A stretch of DNA of 64,000 bases from Streptomyces roseoviridis (lineage in GTDB: Bacteria > Actinomycetota > Actinomycetes > Streptomycetales > Streptomycetaceae), in the NCBI RefSeq assembly GCF_039535235.1, contig NZ_BAAAWU010000001.1, positions 3,596,001 to 3,660,000 on the forward strand, read 5' to 3'. A program made the translations under genes and the position numbers. Below, one piece after another: positions 36,615 to 45,265 of the stretch (its first letter is position 1; every line of letters starts with the position of its first letter). The notes beneath the pieces were generated by a model. That model made no database searches. It saw only the letters and a program-made list of their open reading frames with translations, and had not been told where the DNA came from.

Positions 36615-36713
36615 GCCCCCACAGTAACCGGGACCATGGCCGGGACTGGCGTCAACCCGGGCCGCGGGGGGAAGGTGGGGACACAGGGACCCAGTCATGG
36701 GGTGGTGTGGCCT

Positions 36714-36938
36714 ATGCCCGACGACCTGGACGAAACGCCCGGTGAGGCGGCCTCGAAGACCGAGGCGCCCCGCCAGGGCCACGAGGAGCAGGAGACCGAC
36801 GCGGAGCGCCGCAGGCGCCGCGCCCAGTTCCTGCGCGAGCTGAACGAGGCGAAGGCGCTGCGCGACCGCGTACAGCCGCGGCGCGCCCGGGCGGCCCGGA
36901 TGCGGCAGGCGATGCGCATGCGGACCTTCCGGTGGTGA
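36714..36938 (+). CDS. Small charged hypothetical protein, 74 aa
   Basis: A 74-residue, highly charged, helical protein ([19 protein letters not shown] onward), rich in Arg/Glu and ending [12 protein letters not shown]. No membrane segment or known motif; perhaps nucleic-acid or protein binding. ATG at 36714, divergent from upp. A terminator hairpin begins at its stop codon. Confidence 0.6.
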   Translation: MPDDLDETPGEAASKTEAPRQGHEEQETDAERRRRRAQFLRELNEAKALRDRVQPRRARAARMRQAMRMRTFRW

Positions 36939-36970
36939 CCCCGAGGTGACCCCTCCGGGCCCCTCGGGGT
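36938..36970 (+). terminator. Hairpin at end of 74-aa gene
   Basis: A 9-bp stem ACCCCGAGG/CCTCGGGGT starting on the last base of the stop codon, with a 15-nt loop. Confidence 0.6.
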
Positions 36971-37193
36971 GACCCGCGCCGGACGCCCGATGGCCTGCGG
37001 GCCCCGCCGGCCGTGCGCCCCCTCCGTGCGCCGGGGTCGCACGCCCGCCCGATCGCGGTGTCGTTCAGACTGATGCACGACGCAAGAGCCGAAGACCTCT
37101 CCTGAGGCCCGGGTTTCTGTCACGATGCCGATTGGGCGGGGCATCAGGAGCGCGCCGCCGGATCATCACACCTCTGATCAGTGGGAGAGTCAG

Positions 37194-37730
37194 GTGTACT
37201 TCGCCGCACTGCTCGCGCGCACCGAAGACGGGTGGGAAGCGAGAGATACAGAGCTCGACAACGTGGAGACGCTGGCGGACCTGGCCGATCTGGCCCGCGA
37301 GTCCGCAGCCGACGACGGGGACACGGTGATCGTCTTCATCGAGCAGGAGGAGGAGTGGTTCGGCATCGTCCGCGTCGACGGTGAGGACGACCCCCGGATC
37401 TTCGTCTCGAACGCGGCCGCCGCGTCGCGTTCCTCGTACGGGGAGATCCTCACCTCCGAGCTCCTCGGTGACGACGACCCGGTCGGCGACCTGGACGAAC
37501 TGGTCGACCTCGACGGCACCGAGGACGGCGAGCCGGAGACGGAGGAGGACGAGGACGACGTCGTGGCCACGACCGGCATCGCCCCGGCGGGTCCGCTCGG
37601 TGACGGGAAGGTCCTGTCCGACCTCGGTCTGACCGAGCGGCAGCTCCTCTCCCTGGAGGCCGACGCCGACGCCCTCGGGGAGATCGCGGACGCGATCGGC
37701 GCCTCGGACATCCTGGAGACCGTGCGCTAG
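37194..37730 (+). CDS. tRNA adenosine deaminase-associated protein
   Basis: A 178-residue acidic protein starting VYFAALLARTEDGWEARDTE. It contains an Asp/Glu-rich central region (about 95-130), and a C-terminal helix pair (LSDLGLTERQLLSLEADADALGEIAD). In actinobacteria this gene almost always precedes tadA, hence the name; its biochemical role is not known to me. GTG at 37194 has GGGAGAG upstream. Its TAG stop overlaps the tadA GTG by one base. Confidence 0.85.
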   Translation: MYFAALLARTEDGWEARDTELDNVETLADLADLARESAADDGDTVIVFIEQEEEWFGIVRVDGEDDPRIFVSNAAAASRSSYGEILTSELLGDDDPVGDLDELVDLDGTEDGEPETEEDEDDVVATTGIAPAGPLGDGKVLSDLGLTERQLLSLEADADALGEIADAIGASDILETVR

Positions 37731-38425
37731 TGCCCCACGCCGTACGGGGACCGGACGCGTCCGGTCCCACCCCCGATTCCGCCCCCGGCCCCGTGAGGGA
37801 AGCCGAGCCCGTAGGGGGCCCCGGTCCCCTAGGGGGCCCCGATCCCCTAAGGGAAGCCGAGCCCGTAGGGGACGCCCACCCCGCCGGGGACACCGAGCCC
37901 CTACGGGAGACCCACCCCGCCGGGGACACCGAGCCCGTACGGGAGACCCACCCCGCCGGGGAGGCCGACCCCGTACGGGATCCCTGGCGGGACCCGATGC
38001 GGCTCGCCCTCGCCGAGGCGGAGCGGGCCGCGCTGGCCGGTGACGTACCGGTCGGCGCGGTCGTGCTCGGCCCGGACGGCACGGTCCTCGCCCGCGGCCA
38101 CAACGAGCGGGAGGCCACCGGCGACCCCACCGCCCACGCCGAGGTGCTCGCGCTGCGCCGGGCCGCCGCGGCGACCGGCGAGTGGCGGCTGACCGGCTGC
38201 ACGCTCGTGGTGACCCTGGAGCCCTGCGTGATGTGCGCGGGCGCGCTCGTGCAGGCGCGGGTCGAACGGGTGGTGTTCGGCGCCTTCGACGAGAAGGCCG
38301 GCGCGACCGGCTCGCTGTGGGACCTCGTCAGGGACCGGCGGCTCAACCACCGGCCCGAGGTGATCCACGGGGTCCTGGAGGCGGAGTGCTCGGCGCAGTT
38401 GACCCGCTTCTTCCGGGACCGCTGA
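37730..38425 (+). CDS. tadA: tRNA-specific adenosine deaminase with repeat-expanded N-terminus
   Basis: TadA deaminates A34 of tRNA-Arg(ACG) to inosine. The ~140-residue catalytic core begins at MRLALAEAERAAL (ATG 37997) and has the zinc site HAEVLALRRAA and LEPCVMCAGALVQ, plus GAFDEKAGATGS. Upstream, in frame from the coupled GTG at 37730, are ~89 extra residues made of TEPLRETHPAGD-type 12-residue repeats (36-bp DNA unit with palindromic CCCGTACGGG or CCCCTACGGG). The TAGTG overlap with the upstream gene argues that 37730 is the true start; internal initiation at 37997 is the alternative. Confidence 0.9.
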   Translation: MPHAVRGPDASGPTPDSAPGPVREAEPVGGPGPLGGPDPLREAEPVGDAHPAGDTEPLRETHPAGDTEPVRETHPAGEADPVRDPWRDPMRLALAEAERAALAGDVPVGAVVLGPDGTVLARGHNEREATGDPTAHAEVLALRRAAAATGEWRLTGCTLVVTLEPCVMCAGALVQARVERVVFGAFDEKAGATGSLWDLVRDRRLNHRPEVIHGVLEAECSAQLTRFFRDR

Positions 38426-38492
38426 GCCGCCTCCCACCTGCGGCGACCTATGGATTTCAGTCCACGGGCACCTTTGGGCTAAGCTCTCTCTC

Positions 38493-38580
38493 GGTAGCGT
38501 GTCCGAGCGGCCGAAGGAGCTCGCCTCGAAAGCGAGTGTGGGGAAACTCACCGAGGGTTCAAATCCCTCCGCTACCGCCA
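38493..38580 (+). tRNA. tRNA-Ser (anticodon CGA)
   Basis: Class II tRNA: acceptor GGTAGCG/CGCTACC, anticodon loop CTCGAAA with anticodon CGA, long variable arm, T-loop TTCAAAT, discriminator G38577 and encoded CCA. TAAGCT at 38480-38485 with TTTCAG 19 bp further upstream may be its promoter. Confidence 0.97.
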
Positions 38581-38581
38581 G

Positions 38582-38625
38582 AAAACCTCCCCGAACTGCG
38601 GAAACGCGGTTCGGGGAGGTTTTTT
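38582..38625 (+). terminator. Intrinsic terminator after tRNA-Ser(CGA)
   Basis: A 15-bp perfect stem, AAAACCTCCCCGAAC with GTTCGGGGAGGTTTT, extended by an inner stem capped with a GAAA tetraloop and followed by T residues. A textbook Rho-independent terminator. Confidence 0.95.
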
Positions 38626-39021
38626 CATGCCCTCGCGGAGGGCGAGTTGAACAAGGGGCTTGAACAAGGGGCTTGAACAAGAGGCTGGGGCGAGGAGCTC
38701 GGGCAAGGAGCCTGGGCGGGGAGCGGGGGGAGCGGCATCGGGGGGACAAGCCGCTCCCCCCGATGAGGACCGGTCCCGCCAGTCCTGCGCCGCGGTCAGG
38801 GGGAAGCTCGCGGCGCGGACCCCGCAGTGAGGGCCGGTCCCACAGCCCGGCGGACTCCTGCCAGGTCCGCTGGGCTCGCCGTCCATCCTGCTCGCCCGAC
38901 CCCCTCCCCCGGGGCGGCAAAAGACCTCGATCGCCGGGCCCTTGGTCCATAAAGGCTCGGTTAGACTCACGCGACCAGTCAGGGCCCGGGGAGGCCGGGG
39001 AGGGCCGGGGAGGGCAGAGGC
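38626..39021. other. ~396-bp gap before small membrane protein gene
   Basis: No credible gene. Contains three direct repeats of TTGAACAAGGGGC (38648-38690), a 12-bp-stem hairpin at 38725-38761, and promoter-like TAGACT near 38960. Confidence 0.6.
38725..38761. terminator. Orphan 12-bp hairpin
   Basis: GGGGGGAGCGGC (38725-38736) pairs perfectly with GCCGCTCCCCCC (38750-38761) across a 13-nt loop. It may be a second terminator behind the tRNA. Confidence 0.5.
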
Positions 39022-39186
39022 ATGGCACAGGCGAAGAAGATCGCGCTCTACGCGGTCGTGGTCTTTGTGCTGTACACGATCATCACGTCCCCCGCCCGGG
39101 CGGCGGACCTCGTCCAGGTAGGGTTCGAGGGCATATCGAGCGCCGCTCAAGGCGTCGGCCAGTTCATGACCGAACTCGTCAACTAG
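39022..39186 (+). CDS. Small secreted or membrane protein, 54 aa
   Basis: A 54-codon gene: MAQAKKIALYAVVVFVLYTI begins a signal-anchor or signal peptide (possible cleavage at SPARAAD, about residue 27), followed by VQVGFEGISSAAQGVGQF and ending ELVN. Strong GC3 bias and a ribosome-binding site (GGGGAGGGCAGAGGC) support it. It is a conserved streptomycete small protein type of unknown function. Confidence 0.75.
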   Translation: MAQAKKIALYAVVVFVLYTIITSPARAADLVQVGFEGISSAAQGVGQFMTELVN

Positions 39187-39248
39187 GGCGAAGGCACCCC
39201 ACGCGCCTCACGCACCCGGGACGACCCAGGACTTCCAGGAGTACCGCC

Positions 39249-39548
39249 GTGATCCGCCATCTGGTCCTCTTCAAGCTCAACGACGGCGTCCGGCGCGACG
39301 ACCCCCGCGTGGTCGCCGGCGTGGCGGCCTTCCGCGCCCTCGGCGGGCAGATCCCGGAGCTGCGGTTCTGGGAGTGCGACTGGAACATCACGGACCGGCC
39401 GATCGCGTACGACTTCGCCATCAACTCGGCCGTCGAGGACAAGGAAGCGCTCCAGCGCTACCTGGACCACCCGGCCCACCAGGCGGGTGTCGCCCAGTGG
39501 CGGGAGTTCGCCACGTGGGTGATCGCCGACTACGAGTTCCAGGGCTGA
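39249..39548 (+). CDS. Dabb-family (stress-responsive alpha/beta barrel) protein
   Basis: A 99-residue single Dabb domain: VIRHLVLFKLNDGVRRDD at the N-terminus, FRALGGQIPELRFWECDWN and LQRYLDHPAHQAGVAQWRE. These ferredoxin-like dimers are linked to stress responses or polyketide cyclisation; here no biosynthetic genes are near. GTG at 39249 with a weak upstream AGGAG. A strong terminator follows. Confidence 0.88.
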   Translation: MIRHLVLFKLNDGVRRDDPRVVAGVAAFRALGGQIPELRFWECDWNITDRPIAYDFAINSAVEDKEALQRYLDHPAHQAGVAQWREFATWVIADYEFQG

Positions 39549-39607
39549 CCCCGACCCCTTCCAGAGCCGAGGACGGCACCGGAGCACGCCGGACCGTCTC
39601 CCCGCTT

Positions 39608-39648
39608 CCCCGGGGCCCACGCCGTGAAGGCGCGGGCCCCGGGGTTTT
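39608..39648 (+). terminator. Intrinsic terminator after Dabb gene
   Basis: A ~16-bp stem (CCCCGGGGCCC...GGGCCCCGGGG, one mismatch) with a 5-nt loop and a TTTT tail. Confidence 0.9.
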
Positions 39649-39781
39649 GTCGCAGGGCTCCGGAGCCCAGATTCCCCGTTCAACACGTAGTTATGCGGTG
39701 CTTGCACACAGTGGACATGTCTTGTGATGCTATGACCGCTTTTGACGGATGAGTCGACCGAAGTTGACGTGAAGGGGTGGC

Positions 39782-40636
39782 GTGAACGTGCCGGCCAGTA
39801 CAGCGCCTCAGGTCCCGCCCCAGAACGAGTCCGGGACCACCCCGGACGCCCCCCGCACCCGACCCCAGAGCACCCGGGGCGCCGACACCCGGGCCCTCAC
39901 CCAGGTGCTCTTCGGGCAGCTCAAGAACCTGCAACCGGGCACCCCCGAACACCACCGCGTCCGCAGCGCCCTGATCGAGGCCAACCTCCCCCTCGTCCGC
40001 TACGCCGCCGCCCGCTTCCGCAGCCGCAACGAGCCGATGGAGGACGTGGTCCAGGTCGGCACCATCGGCCTGATCAACGCCATCGACCGCTTCGACCCCG
40101 ACCGGGGCGTGCAGTTCCCCACCTTCGCCATGCCCACCGTCGTCGGCGAGATCAAGCGCTACTTCCGCGACAACGTCCGCACCGTGCACGTCCCCCGCCG
40201 CCTCCACGAGCTGTGGGTGCAGGTCAACGGCGCCACCGAGGACCTCACCACCGCCCACGGCCGCTCCCCCACCACCGCCGAGATCGCCGAACGCCTCAAG
40301 ATCGGCGAGGACGAGGTGCTCGCCTGCATCGAGGCCGGCCGCTCCTACCACGCCACCTCCCTGGAGGCGGCCCAGGAGGGCGACGGACTGCCCGGCCTGC
40401 TCGACCGGCTCGGCTACGAGGACCCCGCGCTCGCCGGGGTCGAGCACCGCGATCTCGTACGCCACCTGCTCGTCCAGCTCCCCGAACGCGAGCAGCGCAT
40501 CCTGATGCTGCGCTACTACAGCAACCTGACCCAGTCCCAGATCAGCCAGGAGCTCGGGGTCTCCCAGATGCACGTGTCAAGGCTCCTCGCCCGTAGCTTC
40601 GCCCGCTTGAGATCCGCAAACAAGATCGAGGCGTAA
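39782..40636 (+). CDS. SigB/SigF/SigG-type sigma factor
   Basis: A 284-residue group 3 sigma factor. Region 2 is [24 protein letters not shown] and [19 protein letters not shown] (about 70-115), with [17 protein letters not shown] (2.4). Region 3 is about 135-195, and region 4 ([32 protein letters not shown]) is near the end. It directs stress or developmental promoters. GTG at 39782 has AAGGGG upstream. No anti-sigma or anti-anti-sigma gene is adjacent. A second sigma gene of the same family follows. Confidence 0.92.
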   Translation: MNVPASTAPQVPPQNESGTTPDAPRTRPQSTRGADTRALTQVLFGQLKNLQPGTPEHHRVRSALIEANLPLVRYAAARFRSRNEPMEDVVQVGTIGLINAIDRFDPDRGVQFPTFAMPTVVGEIKRYFRDNVRTVHVPRRLHELWVQVNGATEDLTTAHGRSPTTAEIAERLKIGEDEVLACIEAGRSYHATSLEAAQEGDGLPGLLDRLGYEDPALAGVEHRDLVRHLLVQLPEREQRILMLRYYSNLTQSQISQELGVSQMHVSRLLARSFARLRSANKIEA

Positions 40637-40777
40637 CCAGAACGGGTAGACCGGTTCGGAGCAGTTTTCCGCCGCCGCATATGCCGTACACCCCTTGTTT
40701 CCTGCGGATATGCACCCCCGCCGTGTCGACAAGTCACTACAGCGTGTTGCCGACATGTGACATTCTGCTGAGAGCGC

Positions 40778-40803
40778 GTTTGCCGCAGCCCCGCTGCCGG
40801 TAT
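40778..40803 (+). promoter_or_regulatory. SigB-like promoter upstream of second sigma gene
   Basis: GTTT (40778-40781), a 16-bp spacer and CGGTAT (40798-40803), one base off the GnnT-N14-16-GGGTAY consensus used by streptomycete SigB-type holoenzymes. It lies 68 bp before the ATG. Confidence 0.4.
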
Positions 40804-40871
40804 TCAGGTGGAGGCTGCGTTCCTCAGATGGTCGTGGCCGCCACGACCGTCCGCGACCTCAAGGGGGTGGC

Positions 40872-41850
40872 ATGTCCGCAGATCAGGGCAGCTCGAAGGT
40901 GCTCACGCTCACGCCCATGCCCACGCAGACGACGGCGCCGACCGCCGCGGAGACCGCCGACGTCCCGCACGGCACGGCGACGGCGACGCCCCCCGGCTCC
41001 GGCGGCCGGCACCGCCGCACCGGACACCGGCCACGACGAGACGCTCACCGCCCCGCCGGCCGTCGCCCCCGAGGCCCTCGACACCCGCACCCTCTCCCGC
41101 TCCCTGTTCCTGCGCCTGCGCGCCCTCGACGACGAGGGCGCCGCCGCCGACAGCCCGGAGCGGACCTACGTCCGCGACACCCTCATCGAGCTCAACCTCC
41201 CCCTCGTGCGCTACGCGGCGGCCCGCTTCCGCTCCCGCAACGAGCCGATGGAGGACATCGTCCAGGTCGGCACCATCGGCCTGATCAAGGCGATCGACCG
41301 CTTCGACTGCGAACGGGGCGTGGAATTCCCGACGTTCGCCATGCCGACCGTCGTCGGCGAGATCAAGCGCTTCTTCCGCGACACCTCCTGGTCCGTGCGC
41401 GTCCCGCGCCGCCTCCAGGAGCTCCGCCTCGCCCTCACCAAGGCCAGCGACGACCTCGCCCAGAAGCTCGACCGCTCCCCCACCGTGCCCGAACTCGCCG
41501 CCGTGCTCGGGGTGTCGGAGGAGGACGTGGTCGACGGTCTCGCCGTCGGCAACGCCTACACCGCCTCCTCCCTCGACTCCCCGTCCCCCGAGGACGACGG
41601 CGGCGAGGGATCCCTCGCCGACCGGCTCGGCTACGAGGACGCGGCCCTGGAAGGCGTCGAGTACCGCGAGTCGCTCAAGCCGCTGCTCGCCAAACTCCCG
41701 CCCCGCGAACGGCAGATCATCATGCTCCGCTTCTTCGCGAACATGACCCAGTCCCAGATCGGCGAGGAGGTCGGCATCTCCCAGATGCACGTCTCCCGCC
41801 TGCTCACCCGCACTCTGGCCCAGCTCCGTGAGGGCCTGATCGCGGACTGA
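40872..41850 (+). CDS. Second SigB/F-type sigma factor, apparent +1 frameshift
   Basis: A group 3 sigma factor of about 325 residues. The expected N-terminus [14 protein letters not shown] starts at ATG 40872 (GGGGG upstream) but is in a different frame from the sigma domains, which are intact to the stop at 41850 ([39 protein letters not shown]; region 4 [20 protein letters not shown]). The frames meet in the disordered linker at a six-C run (40989-40994). Removing one C joins ...TATATPP to [12 protein letters not shown] naturally. It could be an assembly error, a real frameshift, or slippage-controlled expression. Confidence 0.8.
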
Positions 41851-41921
41851 CCGGGCGTCGCCCAAACCGAGTTGCTCCATTTCGCTTCCTCGCTGACTTT
41901 CCGTCAGCCACACTGACGGCC

Positions 41922-42710
41922 ATGTCCATGCGGCGAAGGAAGCGACCCGGACTCATGATGGTCGCGCTCTGCCTCGGCGGGGCGCTGACCGCGTGCGGAG
42001 CCGGTGACGACGGAGGCGGGTACGCGGCGGTCGGCACCGGCGCCGGGCAGAAGGGCGCCGTACCGCCCTCCGGATCGGTCACCCTGGTCCCGCTGGACCC
42101 CACGAGCCCCGGACTCACCTCCAGCACCTCCCGCCCGTCGCCACGGCCGAGCACGAGCGACACGGCCCCGGGAGCGGCCCGCGCCGAAGGCCCCGGCCTC
42201 GGCTCCTCCGGCGGTCCCGGCGGTCCCGGCGGGGGTACGGCCACGGCCCCGCCGGCCGTACCGGGCGCCACGGCCCCGCCCCGTACCCCGGAAAGACCCG
42301 GCGACCCGACCGGCCCGGCAACCCCGACCCGGCCCACCACGACCCCGCCGGCCCCGCGCCCCTCGACGACCACACCGCCCCCGGCCACCCCGAGCCCGCC
42401 GACGCCGGCCGCACTCACCCTCTCCGCCCCGGTGCTCACCGACACCGACCGGCGCTGGTGCGAGAACGTCACTGTGACCTTCCGCAACGCCGGCGGCACA
42501 GCGGTCCGTTCGGGCACGGTCGCCTTCGCCACCCACGTCATCGGCGCCCTCGGCGTGCACTGGGCCACCGTCCACTCCAGTCAGCCCCTGCCCGCCCCGC
42601 TCGCCGCCGGAGCGACCAGGACGCATACGTACACCGTCTGCGTCGATTCCTGGAGGGTGCCGCTCGGCATGCGCGTCGACACCCGGAAGGTCACCGCGCA
42701 GTGGCGGTGA
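41922..42710 (+). CDS. Lipoprotein with Pro/Thr-rich linker
   Basis: A 262-residue predicted lipoprotein: positive N-terminus (MSMRRRKRPG), hydrophobic stretch and lipobox LTAC (Cys about residue 25). A long Pro/Thr/Gly linker (about 45-165) leads to a ~95-residue C-terminal beta-rich domain with a possible disulfide (RRWCENVTVTFRNAGG; HTYTVCVDSW). The tip domain resembles small extracellular beta-sandwich modules, but I cannot name the family. Role unknown. Confidence 0.75.
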   Translation: MSMRRRKRPGLMMVALCLGGALTACGAGDDGGGYAAVGTGAGQKGAVPPSGSVTLVPLDPTSPGLTSSTSRPSPRPSTSDTAPGAARAEGPGLGSSGGPGGPGGGTATAPPAVPGATAPPRTPERPGDPTGPATPTRPTTTPPAPRPSTTTPPPATPSPPTPAALTLSAPVLTDTDRRWCENVTVTFRNAGGTAVRSGTVAFATHVIGALGVHWATVHSSQPLPAPLAAGATRTHTYTVCVDSWRVPLGMRVDTRKVTAQWR

Positions 42711-42920
42711 GCGGAGGAACGAGAGCGGGGCCGAGGGTGCGGATCAGCAGCCCGGCACCGGGCCGCACAGGCACCGAAGAGGGATACGGTCGTCGCACAG
42801 GCGCACCTCACTGACCTCAGGAGCGCCACCAACAGAATGCGGTGTGGGGGAAATGGTGCGTTCCACAGTAAACGGGGGACCGTGGTCCCGGTATGCGCTC
42901 GCGATCCGCTGGGCGAACTC

Positions 42921-43415
42921 ATGACGGCACCACTTCGCAGGACGGTGACCGCGGCCGCGGTCATGGCCCTCGCCTCTCTCCTGGCGAGCGGCTGCCGTGA
43001 CACCACGACACCGACGACCACTCTCTCGGGATCGGCGACCACGAAGCCGACAGGGACGCGGGCACCCGCGGGGGACGACGAGGAAGCGCAGGGCGAACGG
43101 GCCAGGGCCGCCCTGGAGACCGTCTCGCCCGATGACCCGGAATTCGTGGAGTCCGGCCTGGAGAGGGTCGCGGACGGCGTGCACCACCGCTCCGCTCTGG
43201 AGAAGGGAAAGACCTACACAGTCTCCGTGGCCTGCGTCGGGGCCGGGGCCGTCAAGGTCGTCATCGCCGACAAGGCACCCCACTCCGTGCCGTGTGACGG
43301 AGTACCGGCATCCCAACGCGTCGAGAACGCTCCCGCGCACGTGCCGATCGATGTCACCGCGGCTTCCGGAGCCATGGGCATGGTCGCCTGGCAGATCGTC
43401 TCCCTACCCTCCTGA
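42921..43415 (+). CDS. Small lipoprotein
   Basis: A 164-residue predicted lipoprotein: signal MTAPLRRTVTAAAVMALASL with lipobox LASGC (Cys about 27), then a Thr-rich linker and a compact domain with two further cysteines (VSVACVGAGAVKVV; HSVPCDGVPASQR) that may form a disulfide. Start ATG 42921, weak ribosome-binding site. It lies downstream of the other lipoprotein in the same direction; family unknown. Confidence 0.7.
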   Translation: MTAPLRRTVTAAAVMALASLLASGCRDTTTPTTTLSGSATTKPTGTRAPAGDDEEAQGERARAALETVSPDDPEFVESGLERVADGVHHRSALEKGKTYTVSVACVGAGAVKVVIADKAPHSVPCDGVPASQRVENAPAHVPIDVTAASGAMGMVAWQIVSLPS

Positions 43416-43516
43416 CGGCGGACACCTCTCCGGTACCTGTACGCGCTGGGGGGAGAGACGGCGCGCACCGGCCCGTTCACCCTCACGGCCCTTCCGCCGG
43501 CACCCCGCCCGGCCGT

Positions 43517-43921
43517 TCACTGCCGCTCGTCCTGGTGGACATCGGCCTGATGGCGACGCAGCAGGACGTTCGCGTCCGTCTCGGCACTCCAGTCGAAACG
43601 GGCGCGGGCCGCCGCCCGGGAGCCGGCGAGCTCGGCGCACTCGACGCAGTGCGGTACGGGCACGGGCGGCCGGCTCAGGTCGTACGCGACCTCGGTGCGC
43701 TCGTTCGCCGCCCGCACGCCGGCACTCAGCCGCTCGGCCGGGGTCGCGGGCCGCACCTTCTCAGGGTCGGCCTGCCACTCCCGCCCCCCACCGAGCGGCC
43801 GCAGCATCGCGTACGGCCCGGCCTGCCCCCGGTACTCCCCGACCCTTCCCGCCCCCGGGTCGTACAGGTACGCCCCGGGCCGCAACCCCGCCTCCGTGCC
43901 GCGCTTCCTGTGCCCTGCCAT
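43517..43921 (-). CDS. CxxC-HxxxxH zinc-finger-like protein, 134 aa
   Basis: A 134-residue protein: N-terminal MAGHRKRGTEAGLRPGAYLY and GRVGEYRGQAGPYAMLRPLGGGREW (about 27-49), and a C-terminal potential zinc site C92-x2-C95 ... H124-x4-H129 (HCVECAELAG; LLRRHQADVH). I do not recognise a named family with certainty. It is divergent from a DUF5753 XRE gene, 124 bp away, and could be an effector or partner of that locus. Confidence 0.65.
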   Translation of the reverse strand: MAGHRKRGTEAGLRPGAYLYDPGAGRVGEYRGQAGPYAMLRPLGGGREWQADPEKVRPATPAERLSAGVRAANERTEVAYDLSRPPVPVPHCVECAELAGSRAAARARFDWSAETDANVLLRRHQADVHQDERQ

Positions 43922-44045
43922 CCGCTGTTCCTCCCACGCTCACCCGATCGGGCGATTACTCTCTGTGCTTCCAGCGTTGCTCAATGGGAGGGGCGGCCAC
44001 AACGCCCACCGCGTGCCAAGGGCTGCTGTCACAAGGGGGTTCGGA

Positions 44046-44993
44046 GTGACCAGGAGGAGCGCGACGGCGAGCGAGGCCGCCGCCACGACGGCGGAGGTCT
44101 TCGGCGAACTCCTGCGGCACTACCGCGAGTCAGCGGGCCTCACGCAGGAGGGCCTGGCCCGCCTGATCCCCTGCGACCGCTCGCAGGTGGCCCGGGTGGA
44201 GGCGGCGAAGCGGGTGCCGGCGGAGCCCTTCGCGAGGGCGTGCGACGAGGCGCTGGGGACGGGCGGGGTGCTGCTGCGGCTGTGGCGGCGGATCGACTGG
44301 TACCCGGAGGTGCAGCATCCGGACTGGTTCGAGCGCAGGGCGGAGATGGACGCGGAGGCGGTGGCGTTACGGGAGTACCAGACGCAGGTGGTGCCGGGGT
44401 TGTTGCAGACGCCGGAGTACGCGCGTGCGATCTTCTCGCGAGTCGCCGAAGGCGACGAGTTGGAGGAGCGCGTCAAGGCTCGCCTGAGCCGCCAGCAGAG
44501 GTTCCTCGCGAAAAGCGGGCCGCTGTACGTGGTTGTGCTCGACGAAAGCTGTCTGCGGAACGTGGTCGGAGGCGCCGAGGTGATGCGGGACCAGTGTGCG
44601 CACCTACTGGACGTGGGTCGGTATTCCAACATCCGCATCCAAGTCGCGCCGGCCGGGCCGACCGAACTCATCCGTCCCAAAACGTCGTTGTCGTTGATCA
44701 CCCTGCCAGACGGCACGGACTGGCTCTACGCGGAATCGCTGACCAGCGGCCATTTCTACGATGATCCAGCCGCTCTTGCTCGTTATGGCCAGACCTATGA
44801 TGTGCTCAGGGCGGACGCTCTGTCAGCCCAGGCGTCCGCGACCCTGATCAGCGAGGCGATGAAGGGGTTCGAGCAGTATGCAGAGGCACCAGCTCAGCGC
44901 GGCGATCTGGATCAAGAGCAGCTACAGCGACAGCGACGGCGGAAACTGCCTCGAAGTCGCCCCCGGGTTCCCCGGCCTCGTCCCCGTACGTGA
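44046..44993 (+). CDS. WhiJ-like XRE regulator with DUF5753
   Basis: A 315-residue protein: XRE helix-turn-helix (about 15-65: FGELLRHYRESAGLTQEGLA; DRSQVARVEAAKRVP) followed by the DUF5753 domain (about 95-275: QTQVVPGLLQTPEYARAI; YVVVLDESCLRNVVGG; GHFYDDPAALARYG). This is the WhiJ-type architecture, typically paired with a small DUF397 protein. GTG at 44046. The 3' end overlaps the DUF397 gene by 116 nt in another frame, leaving an Arg/Pro-rich tail. Third-position GC falls toward its end. Confidence 0.9.
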   Translation: MTRRSATASEAAATTAEVFGELLRHYRESAGLTQEGLARLIPCDRSQVARVEAAKRVPAEPFARACDEALGTGGVLLRLWRRIDWYPEVQHPDWFERRAEMDAEAVALREYQTQVVPGLLQTPEYARAIFSRVAEGDELEERVKARLSRQQRFLAKSGPLYVVVLDESCLRNVVGGAEVMRDQCAHLLDVGRYSNIRIQVAPAGPTELIRPKTSLSLITLPDGTDWLYAESLTSGHFYDDPAALARYGQTYDVLRADALSAQASATLISEAMKGFEQYAEAPAQRGDLDQEQLQRQRRRKLPRSRPRVPRPRPRT

Positions 44994-45066
44994 CAGCAAG
45001 GCCCCGGAGGGGCCTGCCGTCGTCTTCGAGCGGTCGGTGTGGGAGACGTTCGTCCACAGCCTGTGA
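44878..45066 (+). CDS. DUF397 protein
   Basis: A 62-residue DUF397 domain: WIKSSYSDSDGGNCLEVAPG, then VPVRDSKAPEGPAVVF and a C-terminal WETFVHSL, the standard signature. Partner proteins of WhiJ-type regulators modulate their repression in development or antibiotic control. ATG at 44878 is inside the upstream regulator gene, so the two are translationally linked. Confidence 0.92.
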   Translation: MQRHQLSAAIWIKSSYSDSDGGNCLEVAPGFPGLVPVRDSKAPEGPAVVFERSVWETFVHSL

Positions 45067-45171
45067 ACACTCCGCCCGTACACACCAGGGCGAGGACGGC
45101 GACCGCTCGCTACGACAATCCCCATCGCCGGGACGGCGCACCGGGATAGGAGACCGACCGCGCCGGCCAGC

Positions 45172-45265
45172 TAGGCGGCGCCGAGCCAGTGCCCCAGGCG
45201 CGGGGAACGCCGTACGCGGCGAGCAGCTCCACGACGAACGCGCGAACTTCTTCCTTCGGCGTGGT
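45172..45265 (-). pseudogene. C-terminal gene remnant
   Basis: Minus-strand codons read EEVRAFVVELLAAYGVPRA, then after a one-base frame change LGHWLGAA and a TAG stop. This looks like the tail of a lost protein cut off where the repeat block begins. Family not identified. Confidence 0.3.
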
